Origin: Yinghuangia elevatio
Lineage (GTDB): Bacteria; Actinomycetota; Actinomycetes; Streptomycetales; Streptomycetaceae
Reading direction: 5' to 3'
Assembly (NCBI RefSeq): GCF_040649515.1
Contig: NZ_JBEZFP010000027.1
Location: 1 to 64,000 of the forward strand
DNA: 64,000 bases
In this document: positions 1 through 8,800 of the stretch, in pieces
Layout of the letters: each line of letters starts with the position of its first letter
How positions within the stretch are numbered: position 1 is the first letter of the stretch
Notes under the pieces: model-generated
Seen by the model: only the letters and a program-made list of their open reading frames with translations
Told to the model about the DNA's origin: nothing
Database searches by the model: none
Made by a program: the position numbers and the translations under genes

Positions 1-172
1 CGAGTTCGTCGCGCCCGCCGACGTGGCGGTACAGGGACATCGTGCCCGCGCCGAGGTACGCCGCGACCCGGGGTAGGGGCCCGTTGCGCCGTCCGGCCGC
101 CGGAATCCGGTGCGGTGGCCGCGGCCGCGTCGGGCGAATCCGTCCCGTACCGGTCCCGCATCCGTCCCGCAT
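1..172 (-). pseudogene. TetR-family regulator fragment, truncated by window edge
   Basis: Read on the minus strand, the last bases before the edge encode RVAAYLGAGTMSLYRHV followed by GGRDEL, which is the helix-turn-helix recognition region of actinobacterial TetR regulators. An in-frame ATG lies at 172, but the residues between it and the HTH are Arg/Pro-rich and lack the hydrophobic first helix these proteins need, and neither other frame supplies one. I therefore read it as a decayed or truncated gene rather than an intact start. In streptomycetes ftsZ normally sits directly upstream of pgeF, so this fragment suggests a rearrangement just left of the window. The rest of the gene, if any, lies outside. 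Confidence 0.5.
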
Positions 173-229
173 CCGTCCTACATCGTCGCCGTTTCCGTGC
201 CGTGCCCCCTTCGTCCCGTGGGAGTCGCC

Positions 230-976
230 TTGTTCACCTTGCGGACCGTGGAACACGGCGTCGGCTTCGCGTTCACCGACCGGCACGGCGGGGCCGGTGC
301 GGCGCCGTACGACAGCCTCAACCTCGGCGGCCACGTCGGCGACGACTCCCGGACCGTGCACGGCAATCGCGCCCGCGTCGCGGAGGCGCTGGGGTTCGAC
401 GCCGGGCGGGTCGTCTGGATGAACCAGGTGCACGGCCGCGACGTGGCCACCGTCGACGGCCCCTGGCCCGGCGCGGCCCCCGAGGCGGACGCCGTGGTCA
501 CCCGAACCCCCGGGCTCGCACTGGCCGTTCTGGTGGCCGACTGCACGCCCGCACTCCTCGCCGATCCGGTCGCCGGTGTCGTCGCCGCCGCCCACGCGGG
601 CCGTCCGGGCCTGTACGCCGGGGTGATTCCCGCCACCATCGAGGCGATGGCGGCACTCGGCGCCCGCCCGGAACGCATCGTCGCCAAGACCGGCCCCGCG
701 GTCTGCGGCCCCTGCTACGAAGTCCCCGACGCGATGTGCGACGAGGTGGCGGCCCGGGTGCCGGCGTCTCGTTCGCGGACGAGGCAAGGCACTTCGGCCC
801 TCGACATCGTGGCCGGCGTCTGGTCGCAACTCGCGGACGCGGGCGTGCCCGTCGGTGAGAAATCGCACATGTGTACGCGTGAGTCCGCCGACCACTTCTC
901 CTACCGCCGCGACGGCAAGACCGGGCGCATCGCCGGATACGTGTGGCTGGCCACAACCCCGGCACCGACGGCTTGA
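230..976 (+). CDS. pgeF: Purine nucleoside phosphorylase / laccase-domain protein (YfiH/PgeF family)
   Basis: Multicopper-oxidase-like laccase-domain protein of about 248 aa. Family members act as purine nucleoside phosphorylases or peptidoglycan-editing factors in the cytoplasm. Visible motifs are NQVHG, VADCTPALL, AAAHAGRPG, GPAVCGPCYEV and the C-terminal HFSYRRDG; the His of NQVH, Cys of ADC and His of AHAG are the expected metal ligands. I chose TTG at 230 because GGGAG sits 5 bases upstream; GTG at 218 is an alternative, while the longer reading from 110 has a Pro/Arg-rich N-terminus unlike the family. It opens the pgeF, yggS-type, sepF, yggT, divIVA series, with 23 bases to the next start. 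Confidence 0.88.
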   Translation: MFTLRTVEHGVGFAFTDRHGGAGAAPYDSLNLGGHVGDDSRTVHGNRARVAEALGFDAGRVVWMNQVHGRDVATVDGPWPGAAPEADAVVTRTPGLALAVLVADCTPALLADPVAGVVAAAHAGRPGLYAGVIPATIEAMAALGARPERIVAKTGPAVCGPCYEVPDAMCDEVAARVPASRSRTRQGTSALDIVAGVWSQLADAGVPVGEKSHMCTRESADHFSYRRDGKTGRIAGYVWLATTPAPTA

Positions 977-999
977 CGACCTTCGGGGACGATGGGCAC

Positions 1000-1734
1000 A
1001 TGAGTTCGGAATCCACAGACAGCCCCGGTCCCGCGGCACTTGTCGCCCGCCGCGAGGAACTCGCGGGCAACCTCGGCGAGGTGCGGGCGCGCATCGACGC
1101 GGCATGCGACGCGGCGGGCCGCGCGCGCGACGCGGTGGACCTGATCGTGGTGACCAAGACCTACCCCGCCTCGGACGTACGGCTGCTCGCCGGCCTCGGG
1201 GTGCGCGATGTGGGGGAGAACCGCGACCAGGAGGCCGCGCCAAAGGCCGACGCCTGCAAGGACCTTGATCTGACCTGGCACTACATCGGCCAGCTCCAGA
1301 CCAACAAGGCGCGATCGGTGGCCGCGTACGCCGACGTCGTGCACTCGGTCGACCGGACCCGCCTGGTCGCCGCCCTGGCCGCCGGCGCGGCCCGCCGCGA
1401 ACGGGAGTTGACCTGCCTGATCCAGGTGAGCCTGGACGGCGACGCGGGGCGCGGGGGAGCGCTCGCGGCCGACGTACCGGCGCTCGCCGACGCCATCGCC
1501 GAGGCACCCCGCCTGCGGCTCGGCGGGCTCATGGCGGTCGCCCCGCTCGGCGCCGAACCCGCCCGCGCCTTCGAGGCCTTGGCGGAAATGTCAACCCGCC
1601 TGCGCGAAGCGCATCCGGCTGCAACCATGGTTTCGGCGGGGATGAGCAACGACCTCGAGCAGGCCGTCGGGGCCGGAGCGACACATGTACGCGTCGGTAC
1701 TGCGGTGCTCGGCGTCAGACGCTTGCTCCGGTAG
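1000..1734 (+). CDS. PLP homeostasis protein, YggS/PROSC family
   Basis: PLP-binding protein with an alanine-racemase-like barrel but no known catalytic activity. The family maintains pyridoxal phosphate balance. The protein is 244 aa. The PLP lysine is K53 in VVTKTYP; other family motifs are VGENRDQ, WHYIGQLQTNKAR and the C-terminal SAGMSNDLEQAV and HVRVGTAVLG. The ATG at 1000 is preferred over the in-frame ATG at 943, which lies inside pgeF. The position between pgeF and sepF is the conserved actinobacterial order. Confidence 0.92.
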   Translation: MSSESTDSPGPAALVARREELAGNLGEVRARIDAACDAAGRARDAVDLIVVTKTYPASDVRLLAGLGVRDVGENRDQEAAPKADACKDLDLTWHYIGQLQTNKARSVAAYADVVHSVDRTRLVAALAAGAARRERELTCLIQVSLDGDAGRGGALAADVPALADAIAEAPRLRLGGLMAVAPLGAEPARAFEALAEMSTRLREAHPAATMVSAGMSNDLEQAVGAGATHVRVGTAVLGVRRLLR

Positions 1735-1802
1735 CGTCGCCATGAAGTGGATCGCACGACCCACGGTGACCCACAGCCGATCCACCATGGAGGACCCTGA
1801 CT

Positions 1803-2429
1803 ATGGCCGGCGCGATGCGCAAGATGGCGGTCTACCTCGGCCTCGTGGAGGACGATGTCTACGAGTACGACGACTACGATGAGGACGACATCGGCCCGGA
1901 CGGCCGTGCCGAACGGGGCTCCGAGCAGCCTCGTCCGGAGCGCCGCGAGGAGCGGCGGGAGGAACTCCGCGAACCACCTCGCGAAACCCGCGAGCCCCGC
2001 GAACGCCGTGAAGAGCTCCCCCGGCCCGTGCCCGCACTGCACGTCGAGCGCGGCCTCGACGAGCACCGGGCAACCGTGTCGACCATCCCCGACCGCCGCC
2101 CCGAGAGCAGTGCACCGGTGACCGTACACAAAGTCGTCAGCGAGCGTGAGCCCTACCGCATCACGACGCTGCACCCCCGTACCTACAACGAAGCCCGTAC
2201 GATCGGTGAGCACTTCCGTGAAGGCACACCGGTCATCATGAACCTGACCGAGATGGAGGACACCGACGCGAAGCGACTCGTCGACTTCGCCGCCGGACTC
2301 GTCTTCGGTCTTCACGGCAGCATCGAGCGGGTGACCCAGAAAGTCTTCCTGCTGTCGCCTGCTAACGTCGACGTGACAGCAGAGGACAAGGCCCGCATCG
2401 CTGAGGGCGGGTTCTTCAACCAGAGCTGA
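1803..2429 (+). CDS. sepF: Cell division protein SepF
   Basis: FtsZ-binding membrane-associated division protein, 208 aa. In actinobacteria SepF tethers the Z-ring to the membrane. The N-terminus is MAGAMRKMAVYLGLVEDD, then an acidic Tyr/Asp patch and an Arg/Glu-rich linker (about residues 35-75). The SepF beta-sandwich domain fills roughly residues 110-205, with IMNLTEMEDTDAKRLVDFAAG and the final glycine-containing GHS-type segment GLHGSIERVTQKVFLLSP. GGAGG at 1789-1793 is 9 bases before the ATG. The gene follows the YggS-type gene and precedes yggT, so its role in septation is supported by context as well as sequence. Confidence 0.95.
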   Translation: MAGAMRKMAVYLGLVEDDVYEYDDYDEDDIGPDGRAERGSEQPRPERREERREELREPPRETREPRERREELPRPVPALHVERGLDEHRATVSTIPDRRPESSAPVTVHKVVSEREPYRITTLHPRTYNEARTIGEHFREGTPVIMNLTEMEDTDAKRLVDFAAGLVFGLHGSIERVTQKVFLLSPANVDVTAEDKARIAEGGFFNQS

Positions 2430-2510
2430 AACCCTGGTTGATGTCAGAGGGGTGCGAGAACTGAGGAGAGGAACCGGGTCTCCCGGGAACGCGTATGAGG
2501 GGGCAGAGGC

Positions 2511-2795
2511 ATGAGCGTCGCGGGCGAGGTATTGACCATCGTCCTGTACTGCTTTCTGTTCCTGCTGATCTTCCGCTTGGTGATGGACTACGTGTTTCAG
2601 TTCGCACGGTCCTACGAACCCCGAGGGGCCATGGTCGTCATCTTGGAGGCGACCTACTCCGTCACGGATCCGCCGCTCAAGCTGCTGCGCAGGTTCATTC
2701 CTCCCCTGCGCCTCGGGGGCGTAGCGCTCGACCTGTCCTTCTTCGTACTGATCATCATCGTCTACATCCTGATCTCCGTCGTGGGCAGGCTGTAA
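2511..2795 (+). CDS. YggT family membrane protein
   Basis: Small integral membrane protein of 94 aa with two clear hydrophobic segments, about residues 5-25 and 75-92, and the central YSVTDPPLKLLRRFIPPLRLGG that is the YggT signature. The molecular function is not established; in actinobacteria it is always found between sepF and divIVA and is presumed to help at division or growth sites. A G-rich ribosome site (GGGGGCAGAGGC) directly precedes the ATG. Confidence 0.9.
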   Translation: MSVAGEVLTIVLYCFLFLLIFRLVMDYVFQFARSYEPRGAMVVILEATYSVTDPPLKLLRRFIPPLRLGGVALDLSFFVLIIIVYILISVVGRL

Positions 2796-2841
2796 GCGGT
2801 ACGGTCTGTCCGGATGCCGACGATCACGTTGAGGTGAAGAA

Positions 2842-3981
2842 ATGCCGTTGACCCCCGAGGACGTGCGTAACAAGCAGTTCACGACCGTCCGTCTCCGCGA
2901 GGGCTATGACGAGGACGAGGTCGATGCGTTCCTCGACGAGGTCGAGGCGGAACTGACCCGCCTGCTTCGCGAGAACGAAGACCTGCGGGCCAAACTCGCA
3001 GCCGCGACGCGCGCTGCCGCGCAGAGTCAGCAGCAGGCGCAGCAGCGAAAGGAGCGTGAACGCCCCGACGCCCCTGTTCCGGCTGCCATATCCGGGCCCA
3101 CCCCGGTTCCGCCGCCCCCGCAGCAGCAGATGGGCGGCCCGCAGCAGATGCACGGCGGTCCCCAGCAGCACCCGATGCAGGGCCAGCCCCAGCTTGGCCC
3201 CGGCGGTATGCAGGGACAGCCGCAGCTGGGCCCGGGCGGTATGCAGGGGCAGCCGCAGCAGCACCAGTTGCAGGGCGGGCAGTTCCCCGGCCAGCAGCAG
3301 ATGCAGGGCCAGCACATGGGCGGGCAGCTCCAGCCGCAGCAGCACCAGATGCAGCAGCAGGGCCAGATGGGCGGCCCGCCGCAGCTCGGCGGCGGCCAGA
3401 TGCAGAGCCCGGGCGGCGACAGCGCGGCCCGCGTGCTCGCGCTCGCGCAGCAGACCGCGGACCAGGCGATCGCCGAGGCGCGTTCCGAGGCGAACAAGAT
3501 CGTCGGTGAGGCACGCACCCGCGCCGAGGGCATGGAGCGCGACGCGCGCTCGAAGGCCGACGCGCTGGAGCGGGACGCGCAGGAGAAGCACCGCGTCGCG
3601 ATGGGCTCGCTGGAGAGCGCGCGTGCCACCCTCGAGCGCAAGGTCGACGACCTGCGCGCGTTCGAGCGTGAGTACCGCACGCGGCTCAAGTCGTACCTCG
3701 ACAGCCAGTTGCGGCAGTTGGAGTCGCAGGCGGACGACTCGCTCGCCCCGCCGCGTACCCCGGCCACCGCTTCGCTGCCGCCCGCGATGTCGTCGTCGCC
3801 GGTCCCGTCGTCGATGACGCCGGCCATGACGCCGTCGATCGGCCAGCAGATGGCGCCCGCCATGAGCCAGCCGATGACCCAGCAGATGGCTCCGGTCCGC
3901 CCGCAGGCACCGCAGCCGCAGCCGATGCAGCAGGCCACGCCGATGCGCGGCTTCCTGATCGACGAGGACGGCGACAACTGA
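2842..3981 (+). CDS. divIVA: Polar growth coiled-coil protein DivIVA
   Basis: DivIVA/Wag31, the essential organiser of tip growth in mycelial actinobacteria, 379 aa. Residues 1-55 form the conserved membrane-binding domain (MPLTPEDVRNKQF, then YDEDEVDAFLDEVE). A Gln/Gly/Pro/Met-rich linker follows (about 70-190), containing a duplicated 11-residue unit QGQPQLGPGGM encoded by two 33-bp repeats at 3178-3243. A second coiled coil covers about 190-295 and a Met/Pro/Gln-rich tail ends in GFLIDEDGDN. GAGGTG lies a few bases upstream of the ATG. The linker length is the part that varies most between species. Confidence 0.95.
   Translation: MPLTPEDVRNKQFTTVRLREGYDEDEVDAFLDEVEAELTRLLRENEDLRAKLAAATRAAAQSQQQAQQRKERERPDAPVPAAISGPTPVPPPPQQQMGGPQQMHGGPQQHPMQGQPQLGPGGMQGQPQLGPGGMQGQPQQHQLQGGQFPGQQQMQGQHMGGQLQPQQHQMQQQGQMGGPPQLGGGQMQSPGGDSAARVLALAQQTADQAIAEARSEANKIVGEARTRAEGMERDARSKADALERDAQEKHRVAMGSLESARATLERKVDDLRAFEREYRTRLKSYLDSQLRQLESQADDSLAPPRTPATASLPPAMSSSPVPSSMTPAMTPSIGQQMAPAMSQPMTQQMAPVRPQAPQPQPMQQATPMRGFLIDEDGDN
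3178..3243 (+). repeat. 33-bp tandem repeat within divIVA linker
   Basis: Two adjacent 33-bp units (3178-3210 and 3211-3243) both encode QGQPQLGPGGM. A third unit begins at 3244 but diverges after a few codons. The repeat keeps the frame and lengthens only the disordered linker. Confidence 0.85.
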
Positions 3982-4040
3982 GTCACCGTCAGACCTGACG
4001 ACGGCTTCGCCGCCCGACCCCGGTCGACATCCGCAGATAC

Positions 4041-4080
4041 GCCGAGGCCCGCCCTTGGCAAGGGGCGGGCCTCGGCGCGT
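4041..4080 (+). terminator. Intrinsic terminator after divIVA
   Basis: A perfect 14-bp GC-rich stem: left arm GCCGAGGCCCGCCC at 4041-4054, loop of 8 bases, right arm GGGCGGGCCTCGGC at 4063-4076, followed by GCGTTTAG. It lies 60 bases after the divIVA stop and closes the division operon. The long U run is missing, as is usual in streptomycete terminators. Confidence 0.85.
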
Positions 4081-4258
4081 TTAGCAACAAATTGACCCAC
4101 ACCTTCGAGTGAACCGCGGCCAAGTCTCCGAAAGCGGGGCGGCACCAGGGCGCGGCGCCTGCCAGATCCGGGGGGATGCTGCCCGGGTCGCGGCCCGATG
4201 CGACCGTCCTGGGCGGGTGGTCGGCGCTATCCGTCCGGGTGGAGAAGTACCGAAAGGA

Positions 4259-4448
4259 TCAGTCGGGGAGGACGCCGTCCACCTGCTCGGCCGCGGGGCG
4301 TTCGACAGCCTGGTGACCGGTCGGGCCACGGTCGAGCATCTGTGCGCGTCCGGGCAGATCAAGCCCGCCGGTGGCACCGTCGAACCGCTCCAGCGGTTCG
4401 CCGGACTGCCTCGACACCTTCGACGAGGACTTCGCGATCACCACCCCG
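4259..4448 (+). pseudogene. Frameshifted remnant of an alkylsulfatase/SCP2-type C-terminal domain
   Basis: One frame from 4259 reads SVGEDAVHLLGRGAFDSLV then TGRATVEHLCASGQIK and PLQRFAGL. This resembles the SCP2-like C-terminal domain of metallo-beta-lactamase-fold alkylsulfatases, where a segment such as ATLEDLVASG is typical. The expected ending LDTFDEDFAITTP is present, but one frame over (4410-4448). Removing the single base at 4409 joins the two parts. No catalytic metallo-beta-lactamase domain is present upstream, so only about 60 codons remain. I infer a gene remnant; it may mark the scar of a lost accessory insertion next to divIVA. Confidence 0.5.
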
Positions 4449-4502
4449 TGGCCGGCCGCCCGGTGCGAACGACCCGCCGGGCCCGGTGACTTCGCGGGCT
4501 GC

Positions 4503-5654
4503 CTACGCTGCGACCAGCGGACGGCAGCCCGCGTTGTGGGCCGGGTAGTAGTGGTCGTTGAAGAGGCGCGAGGTGAGCTGGCCGCGGTTGGCCGAGCCGG
4601 TCTTGTGCAGCACGCTCCGCACGTCCAGGTCGACCGCCTCCGCGGCGAGGCCGAGCCTGGCCGCTATGTCGGCGGGCGCGAACCCCCGTGCCAGGTACGC
4701 GGTCACGGCCTGCTCGCTCTGCGACAGGTCGTACGTCCCCACGGCCGTCGGCGCGAGCTCCGCGGCCGCGGACGGTGCGATGGTCAGCGCCGTACCGCCG
4801 GGAGCGCCGTCGGGGGTCCGGGTGCACGCCGCCTGGAGCCGCAGCCCCGCACCGTTGCGGGTGCGCAGCCGTACGCTCGCCGGGGGTGCGCCGCGCCCCG
4901 CCGCGTGTGCCCGGGCCCGGGCGACGAGCATGGACGCCGCGAGCGGCAGCGGGAACCCGAAGGGCGTCGCGGCACCGGCGGTCGGCGTACGCGGGTCGAT
5001 GCTCCGCAGGCACGCCGCGGCCTCGTCGGTCGCGCTGATCAGGCGCCCTTCGGCGTCGAAGACGACGACACCGGGGCCGGCGGGAAGGCTGTCGGGAGCC
5101 AGGACCTCGGGCTCGCGCTCGCCGAGCACCGCGGCCCGCATGCCGCGTGCCACGTCCTCCGAGACCAGGGCGAGGAACTGCCGCTCCGCCTCGGTGAAGT
5201 CGCTGCTGCCCTTCTCGCGCAGCAAGTTGCCGATGGCCCAGGTGCGGTCGCCGACCGAGAAGGCGACGCGCGCCTCGTGGCCGAAACCGAGCCCCGAGTT
5301 GATGTCGATGTAGCGGGCGCTGCGGCCGAGGTGTCCGCCGGTGGCCTCGCCGAGCGTACGCACACCCGCCGGCATGCGGGCCAGGTCGGCGAACTTGTTG
5401 AAGTCGTTGTCGAGGAACTCGTTGTGGAAGAACGGGCCGCACACCCAGGGGGGAAGGCCGTCGGCCACCGCGTGATGCGTGCACATCAGCGTGTCGGGGT
5501 CGGTCGAGGAGATGAAGCAGCCGTCGAACGGCACGACCTCGCGCAGCCGGGTGGTGACCTCCGCGAGCAGCCGGTCGCCGTCTAGCCCGGAGTCGCACAG
5601 GCGTGCGATCTCCACGCGTGCCGAGCTCCGGCTCTGAGGCGGTATAGCGGTCAT
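4503..5654 (-). CDS. GAF-domain LuxR-type transcriptional regulator
   Basis: Putative regulator of 383 aa. The N-terminal half (about 25-185) looks like a GAF sensor (TTRLREVVPFDGCFISSTDP, later ERQFLALVSEDVARGMRAAV). The middle carries a PAS-like stretch (PGVVVFDAEGRLISATDEAA). The C-terminus (about 315-375) is a LuxR-type helix-turn-helix, YDLSQSEQAVTAYLARGFAP then ADIAARLGL and VRSVLHKTGSANRGQLTSRLF. ATG at 5654 was chosen; a longer reading starts in the terminator region of ileS. No partner kinase or target is adjacent. The ligand is unknown. Confidence 0.8.
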   Translation of the reverse strand: MTAIPPQSRSSARVEIARLCDSGLDGDRLLAEVTTRLREVVPFDGCFISSTDPDTLMCTHHAVADGLPPWVCGPFFHNEFLDNDFNKFADLARMPAGVRTLGEATGGHLGRSARYIDINSGLGFGHEARVAFSVGDRTWAIGNLLREKGSSDFTEAERQFLALVSEDVARGMRAAVLGEREPEVLAPDSLPAGPGVVVFDAEGRLISATDEAAACLRSIDPRTPTAGAATPFGFPLPLAASMLVARARAHAAGRGAPPASVRLRTRNGAGLRLQAACTRTPDGAPGGTALTIAPSAAAELAPTAVGTYDLSQSEQAVTAYLARGFAPADIAARLGLAAEAVDLDVRSVLHKTGSANRGQLTSRLFNDHYYPAHNAGCRPLVAA

Positions 5655-5723
5655 AACCGGCCAGCATAGGCACTTCGCCGGAGAAATGGAGTAAAGGTCC
5701 GAAATACCAGGGTTCTGGGGCAA

Positions 5724-5766
5724 CCATGCGGTGGGGTACGGAGCTTGGCCGTACCCCACCGCATGG
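5724..5766 (-). terminator. Intrinsic terminator downstream of ileS
   Basis: A perfect 18-bp inverted repeat, CCATGCGGTGGGGTACGG at 5724-5741 and its exact complement at 5749-5766, with a 7-base loop. It lies about 90 bases beyond the ileS stop, between ileS and the downstream same-strand regulator, so it should uncouple the two. There is no U run; the stem is symmetric and could act in both directions. Confidence 0.8.
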
Positions 5767-5782
5767 CGCGTTTCCGGATCGC

Positions 5783-5868
5783 GATCACCTGATCAGGCGA
5801 TCATGCGATCGACGGATCAGGTGATCGAGTAACCACGACAGATCAGGTGATCGAGTGATCAGGTGATC
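5783..5868. repeat. GATCAGGTGATC repeat cluster at the ileS stop codon
   Basis: The 12-mer GATCAGGTGATC occurs at 5815-5826, 5841-5852 and 5857-5868, and in inverted orientation at 5783-5794. Two copies extend to the 16-mer GATCAGGTGATCGAGT (5815-5830 and 5841-5856). The last copy covers the ileS stop codon (5859-5861). The inverted copy can pair with 5815-5826 to give a 12-bp stem. The density of GATC tetramers is striking for this GC content. Confidence 0.85.
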
Positions 5869-8800
5869 CGGCGCAGCCAGAAGCGCAGGCCGAGGTTCTC
5901 GTCCCCGTGCAGCGGCAGCTCCTCGTCCTCCGGGGCACCCTCGGCGAACTGCAGCGCGAGCACCTCCTCGGCGATCTGCGGGCCGTGGGCCAGCAGCGCC
6001 GACCGGGTGTGCTCGCTCGTGTCCGCGCTCCACCAGACCGCGATGCGGTCGGCGACGTCGAAGCCCGACGTCTTGCGGGCCTCCTGGATCAGCCGGATCG
6101 CCTCGCGGGCGGTGCCCGCGAGGCGCAGCTCGTCCGTCAGGTGCAGGTCGAGGGCGACGGTCGCGCCCGCCTCGCTCGCGACCGCCCAGCCTTCGCGCGG
6201 CGTCTCGGTGATGATCACCTCGTCCGCGGAGACCTCGACCGGCGCGCCGTCCAGCAGCACCGTCGCGGTGCCGGACGCCTTGAGCGCGGCCGACAGCTCC
6301 GCGGCGTCGGCCGCCGCGACGGCGCCCGCGACCTTCGGCGTCTCCTTCGCGAACCGCTTGCCCAGCGCCCGGAAATTGCCCTTGGCGGAGAACTCCACGA
6401 GGTCGCCGCCCGCGTCGGAGAGGGACGCCAGCGAGACGACGTTCAGCTCCTCGGCGATCTGCGCGCGCAGCTCGTCGGACAACGCGTCCCAGCCCTGCGC
6501 GCCGATGAGCGCGCGGCCGAGCGGCTGGCGGATCTTGACGCCGGAGTCGGCGCGCGTCGCCCGGCCCAGCTCGACCAGGCGGCGCACCAACCGCATCTGC
6601 GCCGACAGTTCCTTGTCGACGAGCGCACTGTCCGACACCGGCCAGGCGGCCAGGTGCACCGACTCGGGGGCGGCGGCGTCGACCGGGCGCACGATGTCCT
6701 GCCACACGCGCTCGGTGATGAACGGCACGAGCGGCGCCATCAGCCGCGTCACCGTCTCCAGCGCGGTGTGCAGCGTCGCGAGCGCGGCGGCGTCGCCGTT
6801 CCAGAAGCGGCGGCGGGAGCGGCGGACGTACCAGTTCGACAGGTCGTCGACGAAGGCCGACAGCGCCTTGCCGGCGCGCTGGGTGTCGAAGGCCTCCATG
6901 GCCGCGTCGACGTCGGCGACCAGCTGGTGCAGCTCGGAGAGCAGCCACTTGTCGAGCAGCGGGCGGTCCGCGGGCGCCGGGTCGTCGGCCGAGGGCGTCC
7001 AGCCGCTCGTCCGGGCGTACAGCGCCTGGAAGCTGACGCTGTTCCAGTACGTCAGCAGCGTCTTGCGGACGACCTCCTGGATCGTGCCGTGGCCCACGCG
7101 CCGCGCGGCCCAAGGCGATCCACCGGCGGCCATGAACCAGCGCACGGCGTCGGCGCCGTGCTGGTCCATGAGCGGGATCGGCTGCAGGATGTTGCCCAGG
7201 TGCTTGGACATCTTGCGGCCGTCCTCGGCGAGGATGTGGCCGAGACAGACCACGTTCTCGTACGAGTTGCGGTCGAAGACGATCGTGCCGACCGCCATGA
7301 GGGTGTAGAACCACCCGCGCGTCTGGTCGATCGCCTCGCTGATGAACTGGGCGGGGTAGGCCTGCTCGAAGATCTCCCGGTTGCGGTACGGGTACCCCCA
7401 CTGCGCGAACGGCATCGCACCCGAGTCGTACCAGGCGTCGATCACCTCCGGCACGCGCACCGCCTCGGCACCGCACGCCGCGTCGCCCGACTTCGCCGGA
7501 CACCCGAAGACGACCTCGTCGATGTACGGCCGGTGCGGGTCCAGGCCCGACACGTCGCGCCCGGTCAGCTCGGACAGCTCGGCGAGCGACCCCACGCACG
7601 TCAGGTGGCCCTCGGCGCAGCGCCAGATGGGCAGCGGCGTGCCCCAGTAGCGGTTGCGCGAGAGCGCCCAGTCGATGTTGTTGTCCAGCCAGTCGCCGTA
7701 GCGGCCGTGCTTGACGGTGTCCGGGTACCAGTTCGTGCGCTCGTTCTCGCGCAGCAGGGCGTCCTTGACCGCGGTGGTGCGGATGTACCAGGACGGCTGC
7801 GCGTAGTAGATGAGCGCGGTGTGGCAGCGCCAGCAGTGCGGGTACGTGTGCTCGTACTCCATGTGCCGGAACAGCAGCCCGCGTGCCTGGAGGTCGGCCA
7901 CCAGCGCCTCGTCGGCCTTCTTGAAGAAGACGCCGCCGACCAGCGGCAGGCCCTCCTCGAAGGTGCCGTCGGTGCGCACCGGGTTGACGACCGGCAGGTC
8001 GTACGGCCGCACCGCGGCGAGGTCCTCCGCGCCGAACGCGGGGGCCGCGTGCACGATGCCGGTGCCGTCCTCGGTGGTCACGTACTCGGCGAGCACCACG
8101 AAGTTGGCGCCCTCCAGCTCGACCAGGTCGAACGGGCGGCGGTACGCCCAGCGCTCCAACTCCCGCCCGGTGAACCGCTCGCCGGTCGCCGCCCAGCCCT
8201 CGCCCAGCGCCTTCTCGACCAGCGGCTCGGCGACCACGACCGGGCGCTCGCCGTCCTTGGCGGCCATGACGTAGGTGACGTCGGGGTGCACGACGGCGGC
8301 CGTGTTGGAGACCAGCGTCCACGGCGTGGTGGTCCACACCAGCAGGTCGGCGCGGTCGGCCAGCGGGCCGGAGGTGAGCGCGAAGCGCACGTACACCGAC
8401 GGGTCGACGACCGTCTCGTAGCCCTGCGCGAGCTCGTGGTCGGACAGCCCGGTGCCGCAGCGCGGGCACCAGGGGGCGACGCGGTAGTCCTGCACGAGCA
8501 GGCCCTTGTCGAAGATCTCCTTGAGCGACCACCACACCGACTCGACGTACTCGGGGTCCATCGTGCGGTAGGCCTGGGACATGTCGACCCAGTAGCCCAT
8601 GCGGGTGGTCAGTTCCTCGAACGCGTCCACGTGGCGCAGCACCGACTCGCGGCACTTCGCGTTGAACTCCGCGATGCCGTACGCCTCGATGTCCTGCTTG
8701 CCGGAGAAGCCCAGCTCCTTCTCGACGGCGAGCTCCACCGGGAGACCGTGGCAGTCCCACCCGGCCTTGCGCCGGACGTGGTGGCCCTTCATGGTCTTGA

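Noticed and set aside
4371..5585. A 404-codon frame on + opposite the LuxR-type gene
   Set aside because: Only its first codons (4410-4448) match anything, namely the end of the alkylsulfatase remnant; the rest is a shadow of the regulator.
5783..5868. CRISPR array in the GATC repeat cluster
   Set aside because: Repeat units are 12-16 bases, spacing is irregular, copies are in both orientations and no cas genes are near.
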